Assembly: GCA_903858115.1 (NCBI GenBank) | Contig: CAIOHR010000096.1 | Coordinates: 1-64,000, forward strand | Reading direction: 5' to 3' | DNA from: an uncultured Pirellula sp. | GTDB lineage: Bacteria > Planctomycetota > Planctomycetia > Pirellulales > Pirellulaceae | DNA length: 64,000 bases | Shown here: piece by piece, positions 44,135 through 52,854 of the stretch | Numbering within the stretch: the first letter of the stretch is position 1 | Layout: each line of letters begins with the position of its first letter | Program-made: the position numbers and the translations under genes | Notes under the pieces: model-generated | Database searches by the model: none | Told to the model about the DNA's origin: nothing | Seen by the model: only the letters and a program-made list of their open reading frames with translations

Positions 44135-45838
44135 TTGGACGAGCAAGAGCCAGTCGATTGGAACTTACTGCAGCATAACCCTCAAGCATTCTTTGGGTTG
44201 CCGGCATCCTTTGATCGTAAAGATTTAAAGCGGGCTTACAACGTTTGGTTAAAGCGATTCAAGCCAGAGCAGTATCCGACAGAATTCCAACGCATTCGAG
44301 CGGCCTATGAGCTTCTGGAAAGCCAACTGCGGTTTCAGACGAATCAAGAAGTACCGCTGGAGGATGGCATTAGACCAACGCTATCCAGTACCGATACAGT
44401 TTCGTTGCCTGACAACTCAGGCCAGTCGCTAGAGAAACAAACCCCAGTCGATCCAGTCGCGTTTGTTCGGGAACTCCTCGCACGGCAAGATCGAGAGGGA
44501 GCATTTTTCGAACTCTCTCAAAAGGAACAAAAGACATCCTTTGAATACTATGCCTTGGCAGTGCTTTCGGATTTCACGCAGCCCCGTGCAGAAGAGTACT
44601 CGTCAGGGTTTGTCGACTGGATTCTAGCGGGTTTGGAGGTGCATCGAGGAGATCCATCGTTATTGCAATTGTTGAGAGCTTACTTGAGTGAAGCATCGAT
44701 GAACCAGCGCGACATGAAGTCGGTTCTCGAGCGCATTGTGACGATCTTCCCGAACGACTGGTTCTATTACCTGAGTGAATCACTCTGGTTGAGATTCGTT
44801 CGCGAAGTGGATTGGTCCACTCTTGTTGAAACGCTACAGCAATGTGAACACATGATTCGAGACCCACGCCAATACGGGAGGCTGGCCTTCAAAACCCGGC
44901 TAGTGAGGGCAGCACTCTTCAAAGCGCCTGACGACTGGTGCAAAGAAACCCTTCGCGAACTAGAAGAGAATAGCCAGTCGATGAACAGTTCGCTCTTGCC
45001 AGAATTCGAAATCGTCGCGGGCCTTTTCACCCTCAAGCAGAGGGCTGATACCTTTGTGTCGAAGGGGCCGATGTCTCAACGCATCTTCGACTCCATGCGA
45101 AGCTATTGTGAAGACTCGGAAGAGGCTTGGCAAAAGAAGGTTGTTTCGAACCAAGCGATTCTAGCGGCCAATCCTTCGGCCGTACTTTACGAGTTTCAAT
45201 ACACGGACGTTGAAACAAGAGACTTGGTGCTCCCCTGGATCATCGTTTCCAGCGAGGTTCGTGAACAGTTGGGGTTCGTCGACGCATCGTCGGAATCTCC
45301 ACAAGCGTATGGGAATGCGACGATCAGTTTGTTGCAAGAGATCGACAGGTCCTTTCCCTATTCGAAGATTACGTCGAATCAGCTTCGCAAATCGCTGAAG
45401 ACGATCGGAACCGCAGCACTTAGTTTTTTGGGAGTCATGCTTCCTGGGACAATTCTCACAATGTGGCTGAGCAGCGGGATCAGCCCGCGAACCGCAGGTC
45501 CCTCAACCCAGTTCGGGGCAGTTGTTCTTCTCGTTTCGTTCCTTCTTTCGATCGGAGCGGTGGTGTGGGCCTTTCGCAATCCGATACGTCGAATCGAGGC
45601 CGTTTATGCGCAACGACTCTCGAAGTTGCTGGAGGACCATTATCGAGACAAGGGGCGAGCGATGGTCTCGCGAATGTTGGCCGCGACGCATTTGAGTTTT
45701 CATGATTTGCTGCAAGTAGCGTTTCAATGTATCCATCAGCAGGAATTAGCGTTCGGCGTTAGCAGAGTAGTCCCACAATACATGCGTCAAGACGTCGGGC
45801 TGTGGATCTATGCAACAGCCGTTCGTTTTCAACGATGA
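44135..45838 (+). CDS. J-like domain membrane protein with degenerate HPD motif
   Basis: 567 residues from TTG 44135 with a strong SD (GGGGGGAG). Residues 10-65 resemble a J domain: NPQAFFGLPASFDRKDLKRAY, then WLKRFKPEQYP and FQRIRAAYELL. The expected HPD is replaced by KPE. A long soluble, helical middle part (about 130-415) may be TPR-like. Two membrane helices follow (AALSFLGVMLPGTILTMWL; AVVLLVSFLLSIGAVVWAF), then a 90-residue tail. Directly downstream of an Hsp70 and a tail-anchored gene, so it is probably the Hsp70's partner at the membrane. Whether it can stimulate ATPase without HPD is doubtful. Confidence 0.7.
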   Translation: MDEQEPVDWNLLQHNPQAFFGLPASFDRKDLKRAYNVWLKRFKPEQYPTEFQRIRAAYELLESQLRFQTNQEVPLEDGIRPTLSSTDTVSLPDNSGQSLEKQTPVDPVAFVRELLARQDREGAFFELSQKEQKTSFEYYALAVLSDFTQPRAEEYSSGFVDWILAGLEVHRGDPSLLQLLRAYLSEASMNQRDMKSVLERIVTIFPNDWFYYLSESLWLRFVREVDWSTLVETLQQCEHMIRDPRQYGRLAFKTRLVRAALFKAPDDWCKETLRELEENSQSMNSSLLPEFEIVAGLFTLKQRADTFVSKGPMSQRIFDSMRSYCEDSEEAWQKKVVSNQAILAANPSAVLYEFQYTDVETRDLVLPWIIVSSEVREQLGFVDASSESPQAYGNATISLLQEIDRSFPYSKITSNQLRKSLKTIGTAALSFLGVMLPGTILTMWLSSGISPRTAGPSTQFGAVVLLVSFLLSIGAVVWAFRNPIRRIEAVYAQRLSKLLEDHYRDKGRAMVSRMLAATHLSFHDLLQVAFQCIHQQELAFGVSRVVPQYMRQDVGLWIYATAVRFQR

Positions 45839-45972
45839 GCCAAACGGTTGACCGGCAAACCCATGGTCGATTTAAACAATCAACCGTCACTTCAAGGCAA
45901 AAAATTCTTTACAATAGAATTTGGTAAACAACTCCAGACTGATTCAGGCTTCAATAATTACGGGACGAGAAA

Positions 45973-46824
45973 ATGTGTGATCAAGATCACTTTGAAGAAG
46001 ATCTAAAGAAGTACTCACGACGAGACATGGGCATCCTGATGTCGGCGGCGGGAGCTGCGATGATGTTTCCACGATCCGCGTTCGCCGTGGATGTTACAGA
46101 AAACGAAGTTGAAATCAAAACGCCTGATGGAGTTTGCGATGCCTACTTTGTGACACCGAAATCGGGAGCTCACGCAGCAGTCATTGTTTGGCCCGATATC
46201 TTTGGATTGCGACCTGCATTTCGAACCATGGGAAAACGACTCGCAGAATCGGGCTATAGTGTCCTAGTGGTCAATCAGTTCTATCGCAGCAAGAAAGCGC
46301 CGGTTGTCGAGACTGACGCGAGCAATGCGTCGATTCAAGATGTTCGTCCGCTAGCGCAAGCACTGACCCCGAAGACTCACATGACGGATGCTAAAGCTTT
46401 TGTCGAGTGGTTGGACGCTCAGCCTCAGACCGACACGAAACGCAAGATTGGCACAATCGGTTATTGCATGGGGGGACCGATTGTTCTGAGAACTGCAGCG
46501 GCTGTACCCGATCGAGTAGGTGCGGGTGGATCCTTCCATGGTGGAGGCTTGGTGACTGCGAACGACGATAGCCCACACCGATTGATTCCAACGATGAAGG
46601 CTAGTTTCCTCATTGCGATCGCTGAGAACGATGATCAACGCGATCCGGAATCCAAGAACGTCTTGAAAGCATCTTTCGAGCAAGCCAAGCTATCAGCGGA
46701 AATCGAAGTCTATCCCGCAGGACATGGTTGGTGCCCTCCGGATACGAAGGTCTATCACAAAGAGCAATCCGAGCGAGCTTGGAACAGACTTTTAGCTCTT
46801 TTCGAGAAATCGTTGGCAAAGTAA
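45973..46824 (+). CDS. Dienelactone hydrolase family protein, exported
   Basis: 283 residues. A twin-arginine-like leader (YSRRDMGILMSAAGAAMMF, ending near SAFA) is followed by an alpha/beta-hydrolase of the DLH family. The nucleophile is Cys165 in GYCMGG, and His251 in GHGWCPP fits the catalytic histidine; an Asp near IAENDDQRDP would complete the triad. Exported members are common in planctomycetes and their substrates are mostly unknown esters or lactones. It stands alone; the AT-rich stretch before it (45890-45970) probably holds its promoter. Confidence 0.9.
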   Translation: MCDQDHFEEDLKKYSRRDMGILMSAAGAAMMFPRSAFAVDVTENEVEIKTPDGVCDAYFVTPKSGAHAAVIVWPDIFGLRPAFRTMGKRLAESGYSVLVVNQFYRSKKAPVVETDASNASIQDVRPLAQALTPKTHMTDAKAFVEWLDAQPQTDTKRKIGTIGYCMGGPIVLRTAAAVPDRVGAGGSFHGGGLVTANDDSPHRLIPTMKASFLIAIAENDDQRDPESKNVLKASFEQAKLSAEIEVYPAGHGWCPPDTKVYHKEQSERAWNRLLALFEKSLAK

Positions 46825-46913
46825 TAGGTCGTTAAAATCTTAAGGCATTACGGCAACAGGATGCCAGGCAACGCGGTATCCTCAGCAGCGGAGCGTACCA
46901 AGCCAATCTACCT

Positions 46914-47036
46914 TCAGGACCTTTTCTCTATCTCAAATACAACTTTGACTTCCGAAATCGTATTGTTGGCTTTGTCCGTATGCACTTGGGTATCAGCGCG
47001 GGAGAATCGCTCTTGGTATCAAATGACGATGTCGGC
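46914..47036 (-). pseudogene. Decayed 3' end of a second amidohydrolase gene
   Basis: In the frame ending at TGA 46914-46916 the minus strand reads ADIVI-stop-YQERFSRADTQVHT, then TISEVKVVFE. This parallels, residue by residue, the C-terminal end of the neighbouring intact gene (ADVVIWDRDLFS, QVHT, TILDGRVVFQ), with TGA standing where that gene has Trp. DNA identity is visible as well (TGCACTT and AAATACAAC blocks shared at both places). It is therefore the tail of a tandem paralogue mostly removed by deletion. The intact gene now reads through it in another frame. Confidence 0.7.
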
Positions 47037-48727
47037 AAAAAACCAGGTTCTTTCTGTTGAAATACAACACGGCCGTCCAAAATCGTCATTCGCACGTTGG
47101 CTGTATGCACTTGATCTACAGGAAGGGAGAACAAGTCTCGGTCCCAAATGACGACATCTGCTAGCGAACCTGCTACCAAAGCACCCTTTTGGCCCTCCTC
47201 GTTTTCGGCAAAAGCAGAACCGTAAGTATACGCATTTAGCACGGATACTAGCGGCAGCCTTTGCGAGGAAAGAAAGCCCTCATCTGGCTTTCCTTCAAGT
47301 GTCTGACGAGTTAGCGCGGTATGCATACCCAGCCTCGGATCCAAACTGACCACTGGCCAATCGCTACCGAACGCAATCACGCCTCCAGCATCTTGGATGC
47401 TCTTCCAGACCCAAGCTCGCGAGGCGCGGTCAGAGCCTAAGTTTGCTGCCCAAACACCAAAGATGTTGCTGTTTGGATTGGCATGGTACGGTTGCATCGA
47501 AGCCATCACCCCCAATGGACCGAACCGACCAATATCCGCTTGGCTAATCGACTCGATATGTTCAAGCCGATGACGTCGCGGTGTACTTGGTAACGGATTC
47601 AACTGTTGCGCTCGCTCGATAGCATCCAATGTCATACGAATACCACCGTCCCCGATCGCGTGGACCACGATCTGCCAACCTCGTCGATCCAGCAATTCAA
47701 TGATTCGGTTCAAGTCCTCTTGGTTCGTTTCCGGTAGTCCCCTGCTAGGCTTGTTCGCATAGTCGGCAAGCATCACGGCTGTATGCGATTCGATCACTCC
47801 GTCTACAAATAGTTTGACGGCTGGAATATCCAGTCTAGGAAATTCTCGTCGAAGCGCAGTCAGTTGATTTGCATCCGATTCGGACATGTTACGTCGAGTC
47901 GTCAGTGCGAAGGTAAATCGCAAATTCAATTCACCATTTGCGCGCAAAGATTCATATAGTTCCAGTTCTTCTCGATCGACGCCGGCATCGAAAACGCTGG
48001 TGATACCGAAACGATGCGCCTCCGCCATTCCCTTTCGTAACGCAGACAGTTTGTCGCTTCGCGTCGGTTTAGGAATGACATTATCCATCAACGTTTGAGC
48101 TGCTTCTTTCAGTACGCCCGTGGGCTCCATAGTGACAGGATCGCGAACGATGATTCCACCTTCTGGATCCGGTGTATCCCGCGTTATACTCGCTGCCTGC
48201 AATGCCCGAGTATTGACCCACAACGTGTGGCCATCGTAGCATTTCATCACGGCGGGCTTGTTGGGTACGATACGATCGAGTATCGCTTTGTTCGGAAGAC
48301 CATCCTGAAAGGTTCCGTACACCCAGCCCCGTCCGACGATACACTTTTCGTTCGGGGCTCGTTGACTAAACGCAACGATTCGTTTCTCCAATTCTTCCAC
48401 AGAATCGGCGTCGGCCAATTCGACTTGAGTAAGGCCAATACTTCCTGACAAGAAATGGACATGCGCGTCATGAATACCTGGGGTTACCGCCCCCCCCTTC
48501 GCATCCAATCGTTTCGTTTGCGAACCGGCCAGCCGTTCGATCTCCGCCTCGGTGCCAACTGCTAAAATGCGGCTTGACCGGATGGCCAAAGCGACCGGAT
48601 TCGCTCCCGGGGCAAAGATTTTCCCATTCGTAATGATCAAATCGGCCGGACCGCTCGCAGTGTTCGGCTGATCAGCCATCGCCAATCGAGTCATGGCGAT
48701 GAAAAGAACGGTTAGGACTCGGATCAT
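46928..48727 (-). CDS. Metal-dependent amidohydrolase, YtcJ-like, exported
   Basis: 599 residues with a signal peptide (MIRVLTVLFIAMTRLAMA). Amidohydrolase superfamily, YtcJ/N-substituted formamide deformylase group: the metal site HDAHVHF, the ENVHAIGDGGIRMTLDAIE-like pattern (here VVHAIGDGG), HRLEHIES, and FGSDWPVVSLDP; the C-terminal SLADVVIWDRD is the usual last beta domain. The natural end should lie soon after VVFQQ. The last 40 residues come from reading in a foreign frame through a decayed paralogue tail (46914-47036), so the true C-terminus has been lengthened. Confidence 0.88.
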   Translation of the reverse strand: MIRVLTVLFIAMTRLAMADQPNTASGPADLIITNGKIFAPGANPVALAIRSSRILAVGTEAEIERLAGSQTKRLDAKGGAVTPGIHDAHVHFLSGSIGLTQVELADADSVEELEKRIVAFSQRAPNEKCIVGRGWVYGTFQDGLPNKAILDRIVPNKPAVMKCYDGHTLWVNTRALQAASITRDTPDPEGGIIVRDPVTMEPTGVLKEAAQTLMDNVIPKPTRSDKLSALRKGMAEAHRFGITSVFDAGVDREELELYESLRANGELNLRFTFALTTRRNMSESDANQLTALRREFPRLDIPAVKLFVDGVIESHTAVMLADYANKPSRGLPETNQEDLNRIIELLDRRGWQIVVHAIGDGGIRMTLDAIERAQQLNPLPSTPRRHRLEHIESISQADIGRFGPLGVMASMQPYHANPNSNIFGVWAANLGSDRASRAWVWKSIQDAGGVIAFGSDWPVVSLDPRLGMHTALTRQTLEGKPDEGFLSSQRLPLVSVLNAYTYGSAFAENEEGQKGALVAGSLADVVIWDRDLFSLPVDQVHTANVRMTILDGRVVFQQKEPGFLPTSSFDTKSDSPALIPKCIRTKPTIRFRKSKLYLR

Positions 48728-49825
48728 GAATTAAACTAAAAATGAAGTGTGAATGTTATGGCGATGTAAAAACTGTTCGCGGACATGATACTAAGCTATC
48801 ACACTGCTCTTGCGTGGGTAGCTGGATATTTTATTGCATTCTCGACCATTCTTGCTTCATGGGTAACTTTTGGTCGAGTTGGTCCCGCCATTTCTCAGAA
48901 ACATAGAACGCGTGACGCGGTACTAATTCCATCGCTGCATCGAGTGAACGGATGGCCTGCTCGTTTTTACCTCCATGAGAGTAAGCAGCTGCGAGGGCTG
49001 CCATCGAACTCCCATCACGCCCAGCAGACATTCGCACCGTAGCGGTTGCTTCTTGAATGGCACGCTTTGCGTTGACCGTTGATGCGGATAGCAATATCCA
49101 TGCTAAGCCGTGGCGGATTTCAAAAAGTGCTCGTGACCATCCAAGCTCGCATCGCCGATGGAAAACCATACACTGGGTTTGCCGGACGCATCAGCATCCC
49201 GCCAAGCTTGAGTCGTGGCTCCACTTATGATGCAGAACGCGAGTCGTGTCGCGGTAGTCCCCAAAAAATGGACGGGTATCGTGCCGACTGGAATAAGCAA
49301 GATCGCATTGTGATCGCGCAGCTCGGCTCACTGGAAAACGCTACACCTTGTCAAGAACTGCAATAGATTGGCCAATAATCTAGAAGTGCGGTTCATACTC
49401 TTCCAATCATTTGTTGCGAGAATGGCGGTTAGCGTGCTGAAGCCTTTAGTGCCCCAAGGAATCTACCGGCCGACAGACAAATCGCTCCTTTTTTGTTTCT
49501 TCATCCCCAATGCAACGGCAACGGCATTCTTCGACTGGAGGAATCTACTTCTGGTACCACTGGTGCATAGATCTGGCTATACTGACCTCTGATTCATTGC
49601 GTTGAAATCGCAACTATGAAACTCGAAGGCTATATGAATGCAGAAATCGCCGAACGTCGAAATCGCTCGGAAAGAACGATTGAACGCAAATTGCATCTCA
49701 TTCGTAAACTTTGGCTGCACATCCATGTTGAACATGATCGCGGCGATGACTCCATGGATAATGTATAAAGTTGTCGTTAGGATTCAAAAAGTGTTTGCGT
49801 TTCTTCCAAGCCAAACGGATACGCG
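48728..49825. other. Long non-coding stretch with gene remnants
   Basis: About 1.1 kb without a convincing intact gene. The minus-strand stretch 48831-49169 contains a TPR-like piece (see separate entry). The rest has only short frames without recognisable motifs. The region looks like a decayed locus. The promoter of the gene at 49826 should lie at its right end. Confidence 0.45.
48831..49330 (-). pseudogene. Possible TPR-protein remnant
   Basis: The minus-strand frame 48831-49169 reads SSMAALAAAYSHGGKNEQAI and RSLDAAMELVPRHAF, the usual TPR helix pair pattern (A-A-x-A-Y-x-x-x-G-x-x-x-x-A). Upstream another frame continues (DGHEHFLKS), and both can be joined by a shift in a run of T near 49118-49122. 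There is no good start and no complete repeat array. I read this as the end of a decayed TPR gene; a random open frame remains possible. Confidence 0.3.
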
Positions 49826-50902
49826 ATGAATTCTACGATCTACAGACGCATTCTCTGGATCTCTATCGCGATGCTTTTATTGCTATGGATTTACTGGGTC
49901 GTTCCAATCGGTTCTGCCCCATTCGAACCGGCTCTCGTCGAAATGAGCAAAACGAGCGATGGCATAGAATACCGATTGCTTAAGGATGGACGGCTATTTC
50001 GGGTAGATAATTCTTGGGGACGATGGCACTACATTGACACGGTGTTTTTTCCCGACAAGATGCGCCATGCTTATAAAAAGGTCGACGGCGTCGTCTTTCG
50101 ATTCGACGAAGAGTCGGGTTTGCAACTGCCGGTTCGCCGAAACTTTACCGAAGGCTTTGAAGATTTGGAATTAGGAGTGCAAGGGACTCGCCAACTTATA
50201 GGTGAGGTCCGAGGCTGGGGTAGCTTGACGTTGCAGTCACCAAAGGCTCGCGAGGTGCGAGACTACGTCGCCCTGCGCACAAAGATATTGCAGCAGAACG
50301 GGTCCTTTCTCGATGCAAGCGTTATGCCCGACGATGTGCACGTCCACTCTGGTTCGCGAGCACTCCGGTGTGTGGCACCTCCGAAACCATCCGATATGAT
50401 CACCTGCAAATCGTCCGTTTCCTCACCCTTGGTTTACTTTGTCAACGGCGACGATTTCTGGTACCAAGCGTTTTACTACGCAGAGGATTCTCTTCCTTTC
50501 ACAATCCTAGATTTGGAGTGCGAATGGATCAAACAACACGCGGGAATTCGCGTTCGCATCAACGAACAAAGCCAGATGGAGGCCGAGCTCAAAGCATTGG
50601 ATAAGCCCACCTTTCGACAAAAAGACTCGGCGATCGTTCTTTTTCCGATGAACCGATGGGTAAAAGTCACAGTCCACTTTCGTTTGTCGCATCGGGAGGA
50701 TGGAATCGTTCAACTTTGGCAGGACGATCAATTGGTTGTGGATTCTGCGGGTGTCACTTTGCCTTGGAGCGAAGCTGTTTACAGTTCACTCGAAGTCGGA
50801 ATCTCGGCACATAGCTATGGAACAGAAGTTTGCAAACTGTGGATCGATGACATCATGGTTGCGGACCATCCTTTTTTCGGGGAGCCGAAGGAGGATCCAT
50901 GA
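49826..50902 (+). CDS. Membrane-anchored protein with lectin/polysaccharide-lyase-like domain
   Basis: 358 residues. One N-terminal membrane helix (ILWISIAMLLLLWIYWVV) anchors a large outer domain. The second half looks like the beta-jelly-roll of heparin-lyase-type polysaccharide lyases or concanavalin-like proteins: FYYAEDSLPFTILDLE, MNRWVKVTVHFRLS, GIVQLWQDDQLVVDS, and SLEVGISAHS followed by KLWIDDIMVAD. No catalytic set could be confirmed, so a sugar-binding role is as likely as lyase activity. It overlaps a P-loop protein gene by four bases. Confidence 0.6.
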   Translation: MNSTIYRRILWISIAMLLLLWIYWVVPIGSAPFEPALVEMSKTSDGIEYRLLKDGRLFRVDNSWGRWHYIDTVFFPDKMRHAYKKVDGVVFRFDEESGLQLPVRRNFTEGFEDLELGVQGTRQLIGEVRGWGSLTLQSPKAREVRDYVALRTKILQQNGSFLDASVMPDDVHVHSGSRALRCVAPPKPSDMITCKSSVSSPLVYFVNGDDFWYQAFYYAEDSLPFTILDLECEWIKQHAGIRVRINEQSQMEAELKALDKPTFRQKDSAIVLFPMNRWVKVTVHFRLSHREDGIVQLWQDDQLVVDSAGVTLPWSEAVYSSLEVGISAHSYGTEVCKLWIDDIMVADHPFFGEPKEDP

Positions 50903-51510
50903 AGTCCACGAATCCATTCTCAACCCGATTCTTCCAGCCTGGAGCAATGCAATATGCGTTCCTGTCACATGGCTGCTGGGACAAGATCGTGGACAGCGCA
51001 CTGGAGGGAATTCAGTGCAAACTGATCGTCGGCCCGCATGGTTCCGGCAAATCGACGTTCGTCCGGAGTTTGATCCCCAAGCTCACGGAGCGTTTGTCGG
51101 GAGGACAAGTTCATTTATTGCAACTGTCGTCCGATGGTACCGCATGCCAAGTGGTTCGCCGAGACATGCCGAATTGGAGAGCTTATCCAGTAGTCATCAT
51201 CGACGGGATCGAACAGTTATCTTGGTTTCGTCGTTGGCTTGTCCTTGGGTATTGCCGTCGTCATAAGCTACCCTTGTTAGCGACATCGCATCGCGTTTTC
51301 CGAGGATGCCAAGTGCTTTGGCAAACGCGAATCGATCCGCAAACTGAACGCTGGGTGCTCGAAACGATCCTAGCGGACTACGGACCGGAGCTCGTTGACA
51401 TCGCGTTGCAATCCGATGCCTGGAAGTCTTCGCGCGCTCGGCATGGAGACAACCTGCGAGAGACACTGTTCGACATGTACGACTGGTGGAGCCACAGTTT
51501 CGTCAAGTAA
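50899..51510 (+). CDS. Small P-loop NTPase
   Basis: 203 residues with a clear Walker A GPHGSGKST (about residues 45-53) and a Walker B-like VVIIDGIEQL (about 98-107). After this comes a short sensor-like LLATSHRV. No further domains; no family is recognised. No signal or membrane part, so it is cytoplasmic. It is coupled by an ATGA overlap to a membrane-anchored jelly-roll protein, which is an odd pairing. It might couple nucleotide hydrolysis to assembly or export of the partner; this is inference. Confidence 0.7.
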   Translation: MKSTNPFSTRFFQPGAMQYAFLSHGCWDKIVDSALEGIQCKLIVGPHGSGKSTFVRSLIPKLTERLSGGQVHLLQLSSDGTACQVVRRDMPNWRAYPVVIIDGIEQLSWFRRWLVLGYCRRHKLPLLATSHRVFRGCQVLWQTRIDPQTERWVLETILADYGPELVDIALQSDAWKSSRARHGDNLRETLFDMYDWWSHSFVK

Positions 51511-51578
51511 CAGTGTCGTTGATATACCCGATCAAATAAACAAATCATGGAACCCACTCCTAGCACCACACCATCAAA

Positions 51579-52775
51579 ATGAAAACCATCTTTATCGAAG
51601 GTAACGTCATCCTCGAAGATTCGATCGAAGCTGACATTTGCGTTGTGGTAGACGACGGCATCATTTCCCATGTAGGCCGTATGCCGAAGAAGATACCCAA
51701 GGATGCTGAGATCGTGTCGCTCAGCGGAATGTATCTATCTCCAGGTTTCGTCGATATCCACGTCCACGGCGGTGCTGGAGCAGACTTCATGGATGGCACC
51801 GTCAATGCGATTCAAACTGCGTGTCACGCACATTTGCGACATGGCGTGACGACTATCTTTCCAACCACCACAACGGGCCAGCCGACACAAATAGCCGCTA
51901 TGTTGAAAGCGGTGAAGGCAACCATTCGGAAGAAAAAGCAACCCCAGCCACTTCCACGCATTGCAGGTGTGCATTTGTATGGCCCCTACTTCGCACCTGA
52001 CAAAGTCGGCTGTCATAGCAAAGAAGGTCGACGCAACCCAACCAAGAAAGAAACCAACGGTTACTTCAAGTCGGGGCTCATCCGCATTGCAACATGTGCA
52101 GCAGAACTTCCCGGCGCAGCCGACTTTTACAAGACCGCCAAGCAACATAATTGCTTGATCACTTGCGGACATTCCAACTCTAGCTGGGACGAGATGGCGG
52201 CAGCATTTGAGAACGGCATGCGGCATGTCGACCATTTTTGGTGCGCGATGAGTTCAGTTCCGACCGTTCGCGCTCGCTTAGGTGTTCCGATGCAAGGAAG
52301 CATGACGGAGTTCGTCTTGGCACATCCAGAAATGAGCACAGAGATCATTGCGGATAGTTGGCACCTGAGCCGTGAACTACTCCGTTTTGCGTGGCAAATG
52401 AAGTCGGCCAAGCGACTGTGTTTGGTAAGTGATTGCAATCGAGCGTTGGACATGCCACCGGGACGCTATCCCTTTGGGGACGAGCAGGACGAAGGCTGGT
52501 TCATTAGCGATGGAGAAGTTGGGCGAGGAATCGATGGCGGCTTGGCCAGTTCTGTGGTTGCACTCGATTCGATGGTCCGAACCATGAGACGGCTCACGGA
52601 TGTTCCATGGCATGAAATCATTCGCATGGCGACACTTACCCCCGCCGAGCGGACGGGTATTGCCGATTCTTTCGGAAGCATAGCCTTTGGAAAAGCAGCA
52701 GATTTTGTGGTTCTCACGAACCAATGGCAGGTCGAATCGGTCTATTTGTCCGGCAATCTCGTCATGACAAATTAG
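51579..52775 (+). CDS. nagA: N-acetylglucosamine-6-phosphate deacetylase-like amidohydrolase
   Basis: 398 residues, normal NagA length. Amidohydrolase fold: GFVDIHVHGGAGADFMDG, GHSNSSWDEM, VDHFWCAMSS, IADSWHLS and the catalytic Asp in LVSDCNRALD. The conserved HLEGP motif, whose Glu binds the metal in NagA, reads HLYGP here, so Tyr134 stands at the Glu position; the usual NAM also reads CAM. The canonical reaction removes acetate from GlcNAc-6-P. With these changes the substrate or the metal arrangement may differ, and the gene symbol should be taken as a family name. No nagB is adjacent. Confidence 0.78.
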   Translation: MKTIFIEGNVILEDSIEADICVVVDDGIISHVGRMPKKIPKDAEIVSLSGMYLSPGFVDIHVHGGAGADFMDGTVNAIQTACHAHLRHGVTTIFPTTTTGQPTQIAAMLKAVKATIRKKKQPQPLPRIAGVHLYGPYFAPDKVGCHSKEGRRNPTKKETNGYFKSGLIRIATCAAELPGAADFYKTAKQHNCLITCGHSNSSWDEMAAAFENGMRHVDHFWCAMSSVPTVRARLGVPMQGSMTEFVLAHPEMSTEIIADSWHLSRELLRFAWQMKSAKRLCLVSDCNRALDMPPGRYPFGDEQDEGWFISDGEVGRGIDGGLASSVVALDSMVRTMRRLTDVPWHEIIRMATLTPAERTGIADSFGSIAFGKAADFVVLTNQWQVESVYLSGNLVMTN

Positions 52776-52854
52776 GTCAAATTTGCTAAATTCGTTTACA
52801 ACTTTGGCCCGTCGCGCAGGCTACGAGCCTCCCCCATCCACCTGGACTAAACCA

